Of a stretch of DNA of 64,000 bases, positions 11,531-26,100 are shown in pieces. This stretch comes from Scolanthus callimorphus (Eukaryota; Cnidaria; Anthozoa; Actiniaria; Edwardsiidae). Made by a program: the position numbers and the translations under genes. Within the stretch, counting starts at the first letter, position 1; every line of letters begins with the position of its first letter. A model generated the notes under the pieces. That model searched no databases. It was given only the letters and a program-made list of their open reading frames with translations, and was not told the DNA's origin. The stretch covers positions 23,665,355 to 23,729,354 of the forward strand of contig CM066921.1 of assembly GCA_033964015.1 (NCBI GenBank). The letters are read 5' to 3'.

Positions 11531-12228
11531 GAAAATGGGCCTATCTCTGCGCAGTACAATACACCCGAATCCAGCATGAAAATAATTATCTTTAGTGTTT
11601 TCAACTCGTGGATACGCCAAGCGCAACAACGAGTCATCGCGAACTTGGTCACTCGCTCACTGCCAATGTTGTAAACTCGACCATGGGCTTTAGGATAACA
11701 AGTCCAGATTGCATTTTATAGGACGATTCCAGCTATTACGAACACGCGCGCTGCATGACGGGAGGGACGGTCAAAAAGCGCGTGCTGCATATGGTAGTTG
11801 CTGAAGACGGCTTGGGCAGTCTCTCATGCTGTTGAGACTGACATAGCCTCCTCCGAAGACAACTCCAGAACATAAGAAAGCTACTGTAGAAGCTAAGTTA
11901 GACGTCTTTAACCAAATTACGGGAAGAACTTGATCATTCTAGACTCCTTTTACTAGAAAAATCACGGGAAGGAAGTGAGCGAAAAACCTGTTCTGTTTAT
12001 CAACACAGAAAAAGCCTCTGTTCCGTATGTCCCGATTTTTATAACTGATGTCGGCGGAGGAGGCTCTCTTTGACATATGAGAATAATTAAATTTCTAGCT
12101 AACCTCACACCATCCCGGCGCGCCAGGATCCTCCCCTCATCTCCCCCTTTTGCTCTTTCCCCAGGGGGGAGGTAGGTGAGGACCCTGACGTGCGAGGATG
12201 CCCTCACACCGGCTTGTCATGAGCAGGC

Positions 12229-14117
12229 TTAGGTAGGTGCCGGCCGCCTCCCTGGTGGTGGTGGTGGCGGCAGTCCCGGTGGCTTGGTAGCATGGTGGGC
12301 CGGGGGCTTAGGGTGGGTAGGTGGTGGACTTCGTTCAGGTGGTGGACTTAGTTGAGGGGGTGGAGTCACGGACACAGGGCTCGTTGATCCTAGATATTTC
12401 ACCTGGGCCGGTGCGGGGGAGGGTGCGGCTCGTTTTGTCGTCTTCTCCTGTGACAGGGCAAACTGTGCTGCTCCTTTCGACTGAGGCTGGTTTAGCGGAG
12501 AGGGGGAATGGGTGCGAGGGGCTGGAGCCTTTGCGAGTTCTGGTGAAGAGGAACTTCCATTGTTTTCGCTGGAGATCGAACAAACAACGTGAGTTCCTTT
12601 GATTATGCAGTGATGCTATATTGTTATTTGTATTATCTACAACTGTCATGGGAAACGCGGTTTTATGTTGACTATCATATATCATATTAGTATAAACCAA
12701 CTAATGGTCTATTACAAATCCTGCATCCTGATTGGCTGAGCTACTAATGGTCTATTAGTGATAGACCCTGTCTGGCAAAACCACCACCTTTCTTTGCAAG
12801 AAAACTTGATTTTTTCAACATAAAATAATGGAATTCATTGCCAAAACCGACCAACTAGTTGGTTTATACTAAAACAATAAGACCTCTCGTCCTCATGTGC
12901 TATGATATCAATAGACCATTCGGCCTTCGGCCTCATGCTCTATTCATCTTAGCACAGTCGGCCTTGAGATCTAATTGTTAAATATACAGGGCAAAATTAC
13001 TTAATGCTGATTGGCTAAGAGCGTTTTTTAATTGAGGGCAAATTTACTTAGCTGAATTGTGCCATTTTATATCGGAAACATGTAATCGCATGCATTCGTC
13101 AAATTTTGGATTAATTTCACTTGTGTTTTCAAGGCTCGGACAATTGTGGAAAATTGAAATTGAAAACACTCTTGAAATTAATCCCAAATTTAAGACCGTG
13201 GACCGTGATCCTAGATAAACTTTTCTGTACTTCCTGTACAAAGCTTTCTGTACATTAGCTTTTTGTACAAAGCTTTCTGTACAGTAAGGTAAGGTTGGGA
13301 ATTAAGTAAGGGAATTATTAGGGTTAACTCCGGTGTAATAACCATTCCCAGAGGACCCCTTTGTGTTCAGTTCCAATTATTACTACAATCTGTGACAAAA
13401 CTGTTGTCACAGGTTCTGAATTTTTCTTACGACCTCAGGGAAACGTTCGTGCCCCCTGTAGAGATTTTCAAGTTTTCAGACCCCTATAAGTAATTATATG
13501 TAGTTTAAACTCTCCCCCCCAGTGCAATGTTGGGGGAAGGGGTCACCTTCCCAAAATCAACATTGAGTCGGGGGGGGGGGAGCTAAATAAAATTAACAAT
13601 CTAGGTATCATCCTAATATTGCACGAAAAATGGAGAGTATGACTTCTAGTTTTGTCGGCAATTGTAGTTTGAGTAATTAATAGGTGGCTTTTAAAGTTGA
13701 TGTTTTCAGTGTTGTTGTTTTCGTTCGATATTTAAAGACGAATTACTTGTAGAAATCTTTAAATTAACATCTAAAGGCAAAGTTCCAGATTTGATTTACC
13801 AAATTCAATCGAAAAAAATGCTCTATATTCTCTAAATCAGCCGATGGAAATGGATGCTTTTTCCGGCTAGGTATGTTGCTATGCTGTCAAAATGGCGGCT
13901 GGCACAGGCTCTTTAAAACAAAAGTGCTCTTACCCTTCTACACTAGACCCGGCATTAATCATGCTGACAACCTCATCTAATAAACCTCCTGTAACACTTT
14001 TGAATTCCCCGGTAGAGATCTTCTTATTAGGAAGGTTCGATGGAGGTTTAGCACCTGGGGGCGACGTACAGTTACTAGTTCCATTAGCCTCTGGCGAATG
14101 CCGGAAAAAGTCAACAC
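12229..14117 (-). CDS. ARHGAP17: Proline-rich C-terminal tail of the ARHGAP17-like protein
   Basis: Exon 16 (14117-13934) encodes a linker starting [12 protein letters not shown] and ending [19 protein letters not shown]. The last exon (12568-12229) is Ser/Pro-rich and ends in repeated [22 protein letters not shown] and [14 protein letters not shown] before TAA at 12231-12229. Such runs are ligands for SH3 and WW domains, and the vertebrate tail recruits SH3 adaptors. The vertebrate tail is considerably longer, so the cnidarian-like form is compact unless alternative exons exist. I found no canonical AATAAA just downstream. Confidence 0.85.
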
Positions 14118-17100
14118 CTAAAGACAATGAAGACAATGGTTGGCTCAGTGTTAAGGCACAGGGTCTTTCACCGCTCTGGTCCAGGATCGATTCCCGGCTG
14201 GGACAGAGGAAATGTTCTTTCTGTTCGAGTCGTGATCGAGACATTCATATTGTGGGTTAAACGTGGTTCTACTGCGTTTCCTTAGTCTTTCGGACAATAA
14301 ACCGAGGTCCCGTCTGCCTTCCCTTCTACCCCTGTACAAGGTGGACGCTAAAGAACCCATTGCACTCTTCATAAGGGTACGGGATTATCTCCCGGTGCAA
14401 TGGCCTGGTTCTCGGAGGCATTACATATACTGCTAAACAGCGCTCATGATTGTAAGCTGCGCGGCAGTAATTTCCGCCATCTAATGCAGCCTGTCAAGTC
14501 CCCCATCCTCTCAATGATAACCTCCCAAATGAATCATCAGGTGATCTGAATTGGGTGGCAACAAGATGTAAACACCGTTAGCCCAATTTGTTTTAAATAT
14601 TTCCTTTCGATAACTCCACCCGTGGTAACATAATGGACCTTTCCAGGTTCATTTATCAGGATGCAACGCGCGCTTTATTCTAGTCCAGTCCCTGAACTCT
14701 CCTTCGCGGCTCCGTTGTTTCCTGTGGTCGCCGAAAGGAGAGTCCAGAAACCTTTGGATGCGCATGCGCTAGATCTGACCAAGAACTTGGGTTTTTTCGT
14801 TAGTGCGCATGATCCAAATACCGTTGTCGGAAATTGATTGTTGGCTATATGAGTTTTGTCCATCAAGATAGGACGCCTTTGTGACCGTAACCGCTAAAAT
14901 TCAACAAACAATCTTCGACAGCGGTGTTTGGATCATGCGCACTAACGAAAAAACCCAAGTTCTTGCTCAGATCTAGCGCATGCGCATCCAAAGGTTTCTG
15001 GACTCTCCTTTCGGCGACCACAGGAAACAACGGAGCCGCGAAGGAGAGCTCAGGGACTGGACTAGCTTTATTCAGAATGAACTGAAAAAGCGCGCGCTGC
15101 ATGTCAGGAATGTGGGACAAATGTAGCTCTTTTCCCATAATAGAGAGCGAAGGGATATACTATAGATGGAAGGATTAATTATATCAATTTCCCTTTCCTG
15201 TCCCATCCTGTCTCTCCTGTTCCCCCTGTCCCCTTCTGTCCCCCGTCCCCTCCTGTCCCCTACTGCCCCTTCCTGTCCCCTTCTGTCCCCTCCTGTCCTT
15301 TCCTGTCCCCTTATATGTCCCCTCCTCCTCACCTTCGGGGAAGAACCACCTGTGGTGTTGAATGAGAGCTTCCACTATGGAGGACTGGGCACCAGTATGA
15401 TGGAGACTCATCCTATTATGTACGCAACGGAAACACGTAAACAAAGGTTTAAAAATCTGGCCAGTGTTGTTTACTGGTAAATGTTCCAGTAATGCGTTCA
15501 TGCAAAACGTTTTATTGCTCATAACACTTTTACACGCAAACATTTCTAGCGACTAATTTCTAGGAAGCGGAGATATGGTACAACGAGCGTAGTTCTCCAA
15601 CTTTGCGTAGTGAAGGCAATCCTCAAAGCCAACGCTAAAAGGAAAGAACTTTGGCCTACAATAAGTGGGAAAATACCTGGGCAACGAAACTCTCAACTCA
15701 CCCTCATGCTGACCTCACACACATATATTGTTTGGGTCACGTACGCACTACTCCTTGCATCTACTTCTTCCGATGTTGGTCCCACGTGCGTACCAACATC
15801 GGAAGGAGTAGAGGCAAGAAAAAGTACTCAGGGTTCGTACTCTTTCTGAATGACAAAAATCCACACACACTTTAAAAGGAAGCTGCTTCACTACATTGGA
15901 TCGGTCTACGGCAATCTGCATACTTTCTTTTCTATTCCTGGCTCGGAAACTGACAAGGGAGACATCAGAGGCTCTAGTGCTGGCATAGATGAAAGGTTTA
16001 TAGAGGGAAAATGATATAATGATAAGTCTGGAGGATGTCATGATTTGTAGCCCCAAATCAGACTCACGAAGTTGACTCATTCAACCACATTTGAGCTGAA
16101 ACATTTGTGAGATTTCCAGGATTTTCCTTAAAATTCCACGACTTTCAAGGACTTTCCAGGAAGGAAATGAAAATCCAGAATAATCCAGGGCTTCCAGAAC
16201 GCGTACGAACCCTGCGTACTGTATTAAACGCAGCTAAATTTAGGAATCCAACATTGGCACTGAGGGGGTAGTTGTCCCTACATTACCCAACTTTGTGCCG
16301 TGAAGAAAACCCTCAAAGTCAAGGTAATAAGAAAATAACTTTGACCTTCAGTGAAAAAAGAAACCTGGGTCACGTAACTCTAACCTCACACTCCATCTTT
16401 CTAACGTTGTTTGAGCCGTTGCACTTTTCACACCAACATTCTTAACGCCGCCTCACAGGCCGAACCCGACAGGATTTTCTGATGAAAGATTATCGCGCGC
16501 CGCCATACACTCAAAAAATGTATGGTTATCCGCGACGAGCTAGCCTGCGCGTATCCGGTACACACGAGCTTAACCTTTAGGGTTACGCTCGCGTGTACCG
16601 GATGTTCGCAGGCTACGACGAGCTTATGACAAGATTTTCGCCCGCTCGTTTTATGAAACATGTTTGATTTTCAAATCGTCGACGACAAAAAAAAACGTCT
16701 CGTGTGGCGGCGCACGCTATTTTGTTGTTAACTCCAGGCCAGTCACCACATAAGAGCCGATCAGTCAGGATGTTTTGTCTTGCGGCCCGAGTGTGGTGGC
16801 ATTTATTGACGTGTCTGTTATGAACTTACGCGTCGCTCGTGTCCTGCTCGTTATATAAAATGTTTGGTGCGATGACGATAGCGATATTACTAGGCGTCAT
16901 CTTGTTCACATCACTAAACTCTGATAATTTACCCAGAAAGCAGATGAGATATCTGAAACAATAAATAACAAAGTGTTTTTGGTTACAAGTGATTTCCTTG
17001 TTTAACATACAGAGGGCTCCCCTTTGCCAATAGAGTTGAACACATTGGGTCACTATGCAATCAACCCAAACAAACAAACTCCTAGCAGAAAGAACATTTT

Positions 17101-20100
17101 CACTACATTTATGAGTATATCAAAGTGGCGGCCATCTTTAACCATTTTCGGTTTGACCACTTCCTTGACCACTTCCTGTGTGAATTTATGATGGCTAATC
17201 GACCAAAATTTGGGGTGGACCATTAGAAATCGAGGAGGGAGGGGCACCCCCCCTCCTCCCCCCAAAAAAATCGAGCAAGGCCAATCCTTCCAAAAACATT
17301 TCTTGCTGAGATCCAAGGTGTCAAAAACATCATACACATTCCGGAAAACATTCTTGCACAACCTGATCCTCGACAAAAATCATGCGCAAAAAAAATTGTC
17401 ATCCCCTCCCCCAATTTCTAATGGTCCACCCCTTACTTGTTGGCCTAAAGTAGGTGTTCATGCCGAATTTCATGCTTGTATCACAAAATGAACAATTTTG
17501 TCACTATCTGCTCTACTATCCATGACAGCATCCGTTCGCAACGCACGAAACGCCTAGCAAGACTCTCACTTGCGAGCGAACATGCGACAACTAGGGACAG
17601 ACGTTTCCAAAAAACTCGTATCAAAATATATACCACTAAGAGGTACCATTATTCCGTTGACGCTATGCTACTTATATTTCATAAAAAAGAAAAAAGGGCA
17701 CATTGTTGGCCAGATAAATCACTTTATTGTGGTTAAACTATATACCTGTACGAATTTAAAATTGCGATTGGTTCATTTATAGCTAGCAAAAGGCGCCCTA
17801 AACTTGTGCTAGTAATTTCTGAGTGACATACCTGTCAACTCTCCAGGTTTTCCCGGGAGTCTCCAGGTTTTTAAACAAATCTCCCAGTCTCGAGGTTAAA
17901 GCATCAAATCTCCCGGATTTTTCAACATATCCCATGAATCACAGTCAGGCACAAAAAAGTCAACTGAAGTATGTGTGCCCGTCTGCGACATCAGCAAAGA
18001 TGCGGAGAGAGTTTGGACGTTTTCGGTAGGGATGCAGAAATGTTTCGGGAAAGACTCGGGGAAACAAGATTATCACGGCGAATTCTCTCTTATCCGAACT
18101 TCTGGAGTTGAGGTACGTATGGAGGTGACGTTCGATGGAATATCTCATAACGATCAACTCTTACCTGAGATTGTCTTTGTTGGCTTTTGGTAGCTTCTCT
18201 ACTATGGTCCAGTACGCCTGGAGTCTTGCTCCTTCTTCTTGCACACTGCAAATTAACAATGACAACAACCAAAAGTTGTAACGCAAAACACGGTTGTGTC
18301 GTTGTATTCAAAGGGAGCTTGACATGCAACTGCACAGCTGTTCCGCGAATCTCTCAAATCAAAGAAGTATGCCCCGTAACCACGGCCAGCGAAGGCTAAA
18401 AATCCCGAAAACACATCGCTTATAATCTCGCAACTTCTCAATCCATCCGACCATGCTTTTTAGCTTTACATATTCTTAAATAGGTATTTGATAGGATGGT
18501 CGTATTAGTTTTGCTTATAATGTGATCGCTCTTGGAGCATGCGCATATAATGACAGCCTCCCTTTAAACCGCACTACCTTTCGCAACAGTTGAATATTTC
18601 CACGAAATAGCAACGTTGAATACAGAGTTGTGCTCTAATGCTTAAATAGGGAATTAATATAATCAATGGTCCATACTAAACTACTAGCAATTACCTGTGG
18701 GCCTGTATCCATTCGTTATACAAGCTAAACGTCATTAGAGGCTCGGGAAGTTCGCGAAGATATTGCTTTAAAACACCTGTAAGGACAACAGTTCACTTCA
18801 GTTTATTAGCACATATTTTTTTAATAAGTTTTTGCCCCCGCAGGGTTTTGGCCCAGAGGCCTAAACCCGAGGAGGCATTATAGAATCCCCCGCGTAAAGA
18901 GAAAATATAAGGGTATATGGTACATATGGCAGAAAAAATATCGATTCGTCGGAGCAGGGCCCGCAAAAGGTCTTGGGAAACGTTTATGATTGGATGATCA
19001 GATCACGTGACTCGCAAAGGGCCCGCAAAAGGTCTTGGGTAACGTTTATGATTGGATGACCAGATCACGTGACTCGCAGCGTGGGTTTGAGACCTCTACT
19101 GTTGTCACTGGCGGACAATAAAAATTCTAAACATTCACAACAAACTGGTCGTGACATTTAATAAATCACCAAAAACTCTAAGGAGACGCTCAGCCGAAGT
19201 CAGTCAGTGCAATCCATAGTTCAGCATTAGCAAATGTTGAGCTGCTGTGGCTGTGTACAGTTGAATGTTCACAAAGCTAAGAGCTCTAAACCTCATAATA
19301 GTAGTAAAGCATTCAAAATGGTTGCTATTGTGCTTAACAATAGGTCCGCTACGAAAGAATGTGATAATTTACCGACAAGATTTCCTTTTTATAAGTTCAC
19401 AAAACTCAGAAAGAGGACTTTAGAATTATTATTTTTTGCATCAGCACAAGGGAGAAGTAGGCGTTTTTGTCTTCTTCCGATGTGTGCGCTGTCTGCTGTG
19501 TAATGGTTGCCTCTAAAGTATACTAAGTAGGTTAAAATAGTACCTTTGTTGACCGGAAATCTGGCAAGGGCGGAACGCGTTTTTTAGTTCTGTTAAATTA
19601 AGTTCTATTACAAGCTCTTTAGCAGCTTTAGGTGATAGCTGGTATAAAAACGCAGATATAGGTTATTAGGGAGCAGCGATTGAAAAAGAGCAAAAGCAGA
19701 GAAGTCGCGAAGCAGAGACAGCCAACGAGAGTCTAAAGTCTTGTGTTCTGTTCTTCGTTGTAAGTATTTCCGGAAAGATCAATTGGCTTTAAGCTTTCAA
19801 GTATTCATATTCATAGAGTTTTCAAACAAGATTTTTGTGCGCAAGTGTTTCTGAGTAAGAATGTGTATTAATAGTCGTTTTGGAATTGTGACACAATAGT
19901 TTTCAGAAGAGTTTTCGGTATTTCGCTAGAGTTTCGTAAGAGTTTTGACGGCTTTTCGTACTTTTGGTTAGAATTGTTTGTAGAGTTTCGGCTTATAGAA
20001 TTTCACATGTATCTTAACGGTTTTGTAATACAGCTGACAAACTCCAACAAGCTGATAACGGTGGGTTCGCGTGTTGTCTGAAACAGCTGTAAAAATGTTA

Positions 20101-23100
20101 ATTGAATACTTATTACATCTGCAGTTTAAAAAGCACGGGGGCAGCTCTAGTGAGAACTATTACTAGTATAATATATATAGAAATAGAAAGCAAAAGTGCG
20201 TAGCGACCATAGTAGCGCATTGGCTTTCGAGATGGTCATTACCACATGAAAATAAAGAGACTTACATAGTAATAAAATGCGTTTAACTATTTTTGTGTTC
20301 ATTTTGTTCTATTTTTATTTACTTATTTGTGAAAAAAGAAAGAGAGGAAAATATTGATTTTGACAATCAGGGAGGTGCTTTTTATAATTTTTTTATAAAA
20401 AATTTAAACGGCAAAATCTCGTAAGGGACCGTCTCCCAGATTCTACTTGCAGGATGTGCATAAGTTCTACAGTCGTTAAGGTGGCTCCCGGGTATTTATT
20501 GTAGAAACATTCCTCTAGCGACGTTTGAGTATGAACAATTCACGCGAATTTAAAGTATTTTTGGTAAATAACTTTAGCACTGTCTGTAATGCCAGCCCTC
20601 ATGATTGTAAGATGCGCGGCATCTAATGCAGCTCGTAAGTCCTCCAACCTCTCCTTGTCTAGCGGTCGTGTATTTCGAACGCTTGGAGTTCCCTCACGAT
20701 GAGGAGAACACCTTTTTTTCCAAATGGTTTATTTCACTAGATATCTAAGGCTCGTCTGTTCGGGATATCAAACGGTGTTGTTAGAAAACAATGTATAATT
20801 TGGAACTATTTGACTGTGAATCATTTTATTACCACAGGGTTCGTACGCACGGAAATGTTCCAGGAGTTTTCCAGAATAATGTTCAGCTGGTTAGTCCAGT
20901 TTCGATAACGTTTTAAGAGCTTGAAAGCGATTTTTAGAATGATTACATTTTTGATTTTGTGAATGATGAAATTCGATTCATTTGTCCAGGACTTTGTTCG
21001 AAATTTCAGGAGTTTCAAGGACTTTCCAGGAGTACAATAAAAATTCAGGTCTTCATGGAGCCGTACAAAAAACCGCACCCATTTACGCTACCTGATATAA
21101 CGTGAATGTCACCCTCCAACTCTTGTAAGTCGACCAATCCAGCATTAAAGGCTGCCTGCAAGCAAACACACCAAACAAACTCAGACCTCCCTAATACGGA
21201 CAGTCCAACGGGATAGCAGCATATCAGACCAACTAGTGCTAGACCGGGGGCGGATACAGGTTTTACGAGGGGGGGGGGGGGGGGGGGGGGGTCACTTCTA
21301 GAAAATGGGGTGCGTTTCAGGTTTGAAGACTGATGAGCCCAATTGGTCAATAGGGCAATTTTTAGATAGAGCGGATTTCACATGACTGTCAACACTTGTT
21401 ATGTAATTGCGATTGCTTTGCGTTCTCATTGGCTACTCGTTTTTTCTAAGCCAATCAAATTCTTTAGTAAATACAATTGCATAATTACTTAGTAATTGGT
21501 TCGGCTTGTGATTGGCTGAGAGAAAAGCCATTTAGGAGCAAGTGGTGATTTCTCTCGATTCTGATTGGCTAGTGATTGCTCAATTGCAATTGTTTTCACG
21601 ACAGTCATGTGAAATCCGCTCTATTGATTGCATAAGATAACGTGCTCTATTTTTACACACCATTCCAAGATCCACCACTGTAGCCAGACCAAGCACGGAT
21701 TTCAAAACATGAATTCTTAAATCCATGTCTAATTTTATGGAATACACTTGACCTTATAGTAAATCATCAAATTCGGCTAGAAAAAAAACAGTAGACTATG
21801 TCTGCCGTATCTGAGCTCGTTTCTACAATCACACGTACACCTAAAATACGATACCTTGAGTTTTCGTATTTTTGTAGAACTTCCTGCCATTCTGAATAGT
21901 CCCTACAATACAAAAGCAGAACTCATTAGGTCTTTTTCTCAACAAATATTCATCTTAGACCTATTGCAAAAAACCGCTTTCTTCTTGTCACGTCATTTTC
22001 GTTGCTGCTATTATAATTTTTCAGGCTCCCCTCTAAAATGTATTCACCCCTCAAAAATGATATTGATAAAATGCATTAGCACGATTTCACGAGGTTTTAC
22101 CCGTACGTCATTAAAATGTGCGAGTATCAATTTGGGCATCAAGATGCCACGGTAGTCAAAGACTTTGAGGATCTTCCGATGTATGCACTGTTCGCTTATT
22201 AAATCATATATCAATGCTCTCCCAGGGAAAAAGTATTGTTATAGCCTACCTGTTCTTGAAGTGCGACTTCGTGCAGATAAGTTAAACACTGCTCTAAAAC
22301 TAAGGCTATAGTGCGGTGCTGGATTTTTAGATGTTCCTCCAGGGGACACCCGAACACGGGACGCTGAGAGTAAAAATCTAAAAAAACATAAGAGAAATAG
22401 GTAGTCCATTATTAGGAATATGACTGGTGGTGAAATATATACAACGGAAAAAGGGCTCTTTCTTGCTGACGAGACGATTACTGCGATTTTTATCATTGTG
22501 CGAACTTCCACTTTATATTTCCGAACGCCAAACTGTGCTTTGTGCTTCCGTCCATCAAGCCTTTTAAGGCAGGCGCATGGATTTTTGCAAAACCTCGACC
22601 TTAAAGCCCAGGTAGTCCTCATCAGTTCAAAAACCTTTCAAAGCCTGCGTGAAATCACCCAGAGCTATTCATTCGTTTGATTGACGGAAGCCAAACCGCA
22701 GTTTGTTGCATGGCTCAGAGTTCGCAGAATTATGAAAATGGCAGTAATGGGAGAAGGCAATACACTTGATGTCCAAGCACAAGCAAGAAAGCAGCTGCCT
22801 TTAAGCCAGCGACCACTGGGGTGAAGAACGATTAAAGTAACATTCAGTTCATCCTCGGGCATCCAAGGTGTTTCGTTCAATAAAGAAAAACGCCCAAAAG
22901 GATACGTTTTGAGTTTTGACTATTGTCGACCACTCACATGCATGGGCTTGCATTTCGCTTGGTCAAAACTGATCCCCATAGGCTTTACATAGGCACGTTT
23001 TATTTCGTGATTGAAACGTTAAGCTACGGCTAAACTAGGACACATCGCACGCGTGTTGTCTGGCGAAGAAACGTTTCCTTGTGTCCCGGCTACAAAAATT

Positions 23101-26100
23101 TGTCGTGCGCAACAATGTTTCTCGAGTGGCTAAATTGAGAAATATGTAGGAAACATGTGTCCGGCTACAATGTTGCGCGCTACATGTGTCTTAGTTTAGC
23201 CAGGGGTTTAATTTAGACAGAAGAAATCTTGAATTTCCGGGGATGCACTAGGTTTGAAAATAGAGAATGTCAAGTAGCTAGTCAAACGTTGACAATACAC
23301 CGATAGAGTCTGTAACAAATTCGAGTATGACATGCTCCAACAACATCAATAAAATCTTTGGTTCTGACTGCCCGAGAAAATGAATGGACTATCAAACTCT
23401 TAAACCATTTTAGGCCCTTATTCTGTTGGGTACGTCTCAATCCGGTTTGGGTAATATTTCAAGGACTGAAAAGGTATACTGGATGAGTAGGGGCGGGATG
23501 TAGAGACGCAATGCTATCATGTAACTGGACCCTCACTAAGTCAAACACCTGGGACGCTACCATTCAAGTACCTTAAACAAATCAGCCCTGAGAGGAGAGA
23601 AAATGGACTGAAAGTTGTGCTTGAAACAATAAGAATGACGGAAATTCAGTCTCGATACCTTTTTTGATTTACGAGATATGTGAGATCAAATATTTATGCA
23701 AATGATGTTTTGATGATGTGGTGAGAGGTATTGTTTAAAACAGAACTATCTAACCTGTCAATAAATCTTCCTATAGCAGCAGTTTTCATACACAATGATA
23801 TAGAAGCCAGACACGTTATTCATGCAAAAAGTCACTGGATTATCGCACTGGCTGATATTAGTATGCATATGATCTTAGTTTGATCTTACATATCTCGTTA
23901 GCCAAAAAGGATATGGAAGAAATTTTTTGGCATTGGGCAATTCCAGAAAATAATTCCGATGGGATGGGGGGGTTTAAGAGCTCGGAATTCTGATTGCAAG
24001 GGGGGTTTTCGAAGCTGGATTTCTTTAACCTGCCGGAATTCTATATGCATGGGGGGTAAACCATTTTGGAAATTCTGGATGCATGGGGGGGTCAAAAACT
24101 AGTGCCGCCCGTGGGGAGGGTACCTTTATTTTCTGGAATTGCCCATTCTAATTTGTTCAAGCACAACTTTCTTTCCACAATCTCTCCTCCGGGGTGATAT
24201 GCACTTCATGATTATAGCATTTCACTCACCTATTTGAGTTTTTAAACCTGGCACTATTTTTTCAAGAACTTCTGCAGCTTTTTTGTGATACTCAAGCTGA
24301 GCTTCCATAAACTGTAATAAGAAAAAGATTCCGTTACAAACCTTTGGTCTAACAATATAGTATACACATAAGCAAACCCTGAACATTGCAGTAGATACAT
24401 CCAACAACATAGTGAGACTGCGTAGTGAGACTGTGAGCTTGTTTTGCGTTACCATAAAGTAATAAATAACAATGGGGAGTTTGCAGGTGTTGCGTGACAT
24501 TTTGAATCTTGATCCTAACAAAATGAAAATACAATATTTGAAAAGAGCTTCCCGAAATTAGAAAAAGCCGAAAATTTGAGTTGATTTGGATAAATATTAG
24601 CAAAGTTATTGGCGCCCGGAGTAGGCTGTTTCTCTATACGTTAACTGTTGCCCACCACAACATTAAACCTATAGGAAAACAACCAACTTCCGACGCTCAT
24701 AACTTGTGTTATTTGTCGAAATCACCTCAAATTATAGGATTTCACACATTTCGGTGAGCTCTTTTCAAATATGGTGTTTTTATTTTGCTAGGATCAAAAT
24801 TCAAAATGTCACCTGCAAACTCCCCATTATTGATGTCTAATTTGGAGGGGGTATATTCTGATCCCAAGGCAAGACCGCAATTTCTTCAAAAGGAAATGAA
24901 ATGAACCATTTTGATAACAAGACAACATTTCCGCCACAATCACCTGCTTCCCATTACCTTAATTATCCATTCTGCGTACTGGCCCTCTTTTGATACAAAA
25001 GTGAGCGCTTCTGTTGTAAAGTTATCCTAAAGTTGGAGACAGAAAAGTGATTCCCTCATTAGTCCTTCGTCGGGAATTTTGCTTTTACTAAATGACGTTC
25101 TCTGCTACCTCACATAACTCGAGAAATTGTGGAAAGACACGTTCACTATAATTTCTGGGGGAGCCTCTACCCAGTTTCGAGTAGTAAGAAAATTATCTGG
25201 GGCATTAGGTTGCGAACCTCGAACATCTGGTCCCCACGGCGGAATCAGTATCCTTCTATTTCAAAAACCACCGAGACCTCAAGCACATTAAATGTAACCT
25301 TTTCGGACGTTTTTAAAAACTTTCGGACTATTATTCCGTCATTGTACATACTTTACCCACAAAAAGGATTGACACTTGCAGTTACTTTATTTTGACACTG
25401 AATTCTATAATTTTGGTATAGAGCTGGTAGCACAAGTGCCAAGTTATACTCCATGTATTTAAGGACTTCTACATTTGCGATCCTTCCACACATTCGATTG
25501 CCATCGAAGCATAAGGTGAACATGTTCTGCTTTGTTATCACTTTTTTCATCACAGTGCTCTATTAAATTCTTACTTGGAAATTCTAGACCGGGCACCAAA
25601 TATTTCTGATGTTCTAAATTTCGGACGGATTAATTTTCGGATACTAGTTTTTTTTCCGAAATTAAACTCCTCGGAATTATTCTGCAAATAAGGCCCTGCG
25701 GTAAGCGTCGTGCCAGAGTCGCGCTGTTCCAATCCAAAACAATAGAAGTTGTCTGTTATAAGTCTGATGAAGCGGCATCCTTTGAAAAAGGAAAGGTTCG
25801 ACAGAAGAAGAGCGACATTTGCCGTAGGCCTAAGATACATTTACCTGACAGTTCTCAAACTTGGCTGTCTCATCCTCTAATTCCATTCTCAGTGCATCAG
25901 CTTTAGTTGCAGCAGCCCACAGGTCTTTGCTGCCTCCTTGTGATGCCTTTAGCGCGGTCATATATCGTGATTTACAAGTGTCCATGTCCAGCGCTGCTTT
26001 GGAGAGTTTCTTCTTGGCTTGGTAGATATTAGGAACATCACTCTACAAGGTAATGATGAGACTTCAAAACGAATCCTAGCCTGCTTGCAGGCGGTACTGG

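Noticed and set aside
11121..11579. 152-codon open frame
   Set aside because: It lies entirely inside a GC-rich repeat family with another copy at 58.6 kb and has low-complexity content.
21265..21295. Poly-G runs (also near 31160, 44430, 45625) as regulatory G-quadruplexes
   Set aside because: They are mononucleotide runs inside MITE-like repeats and are also prone to assembly error; no gene context supports a role.
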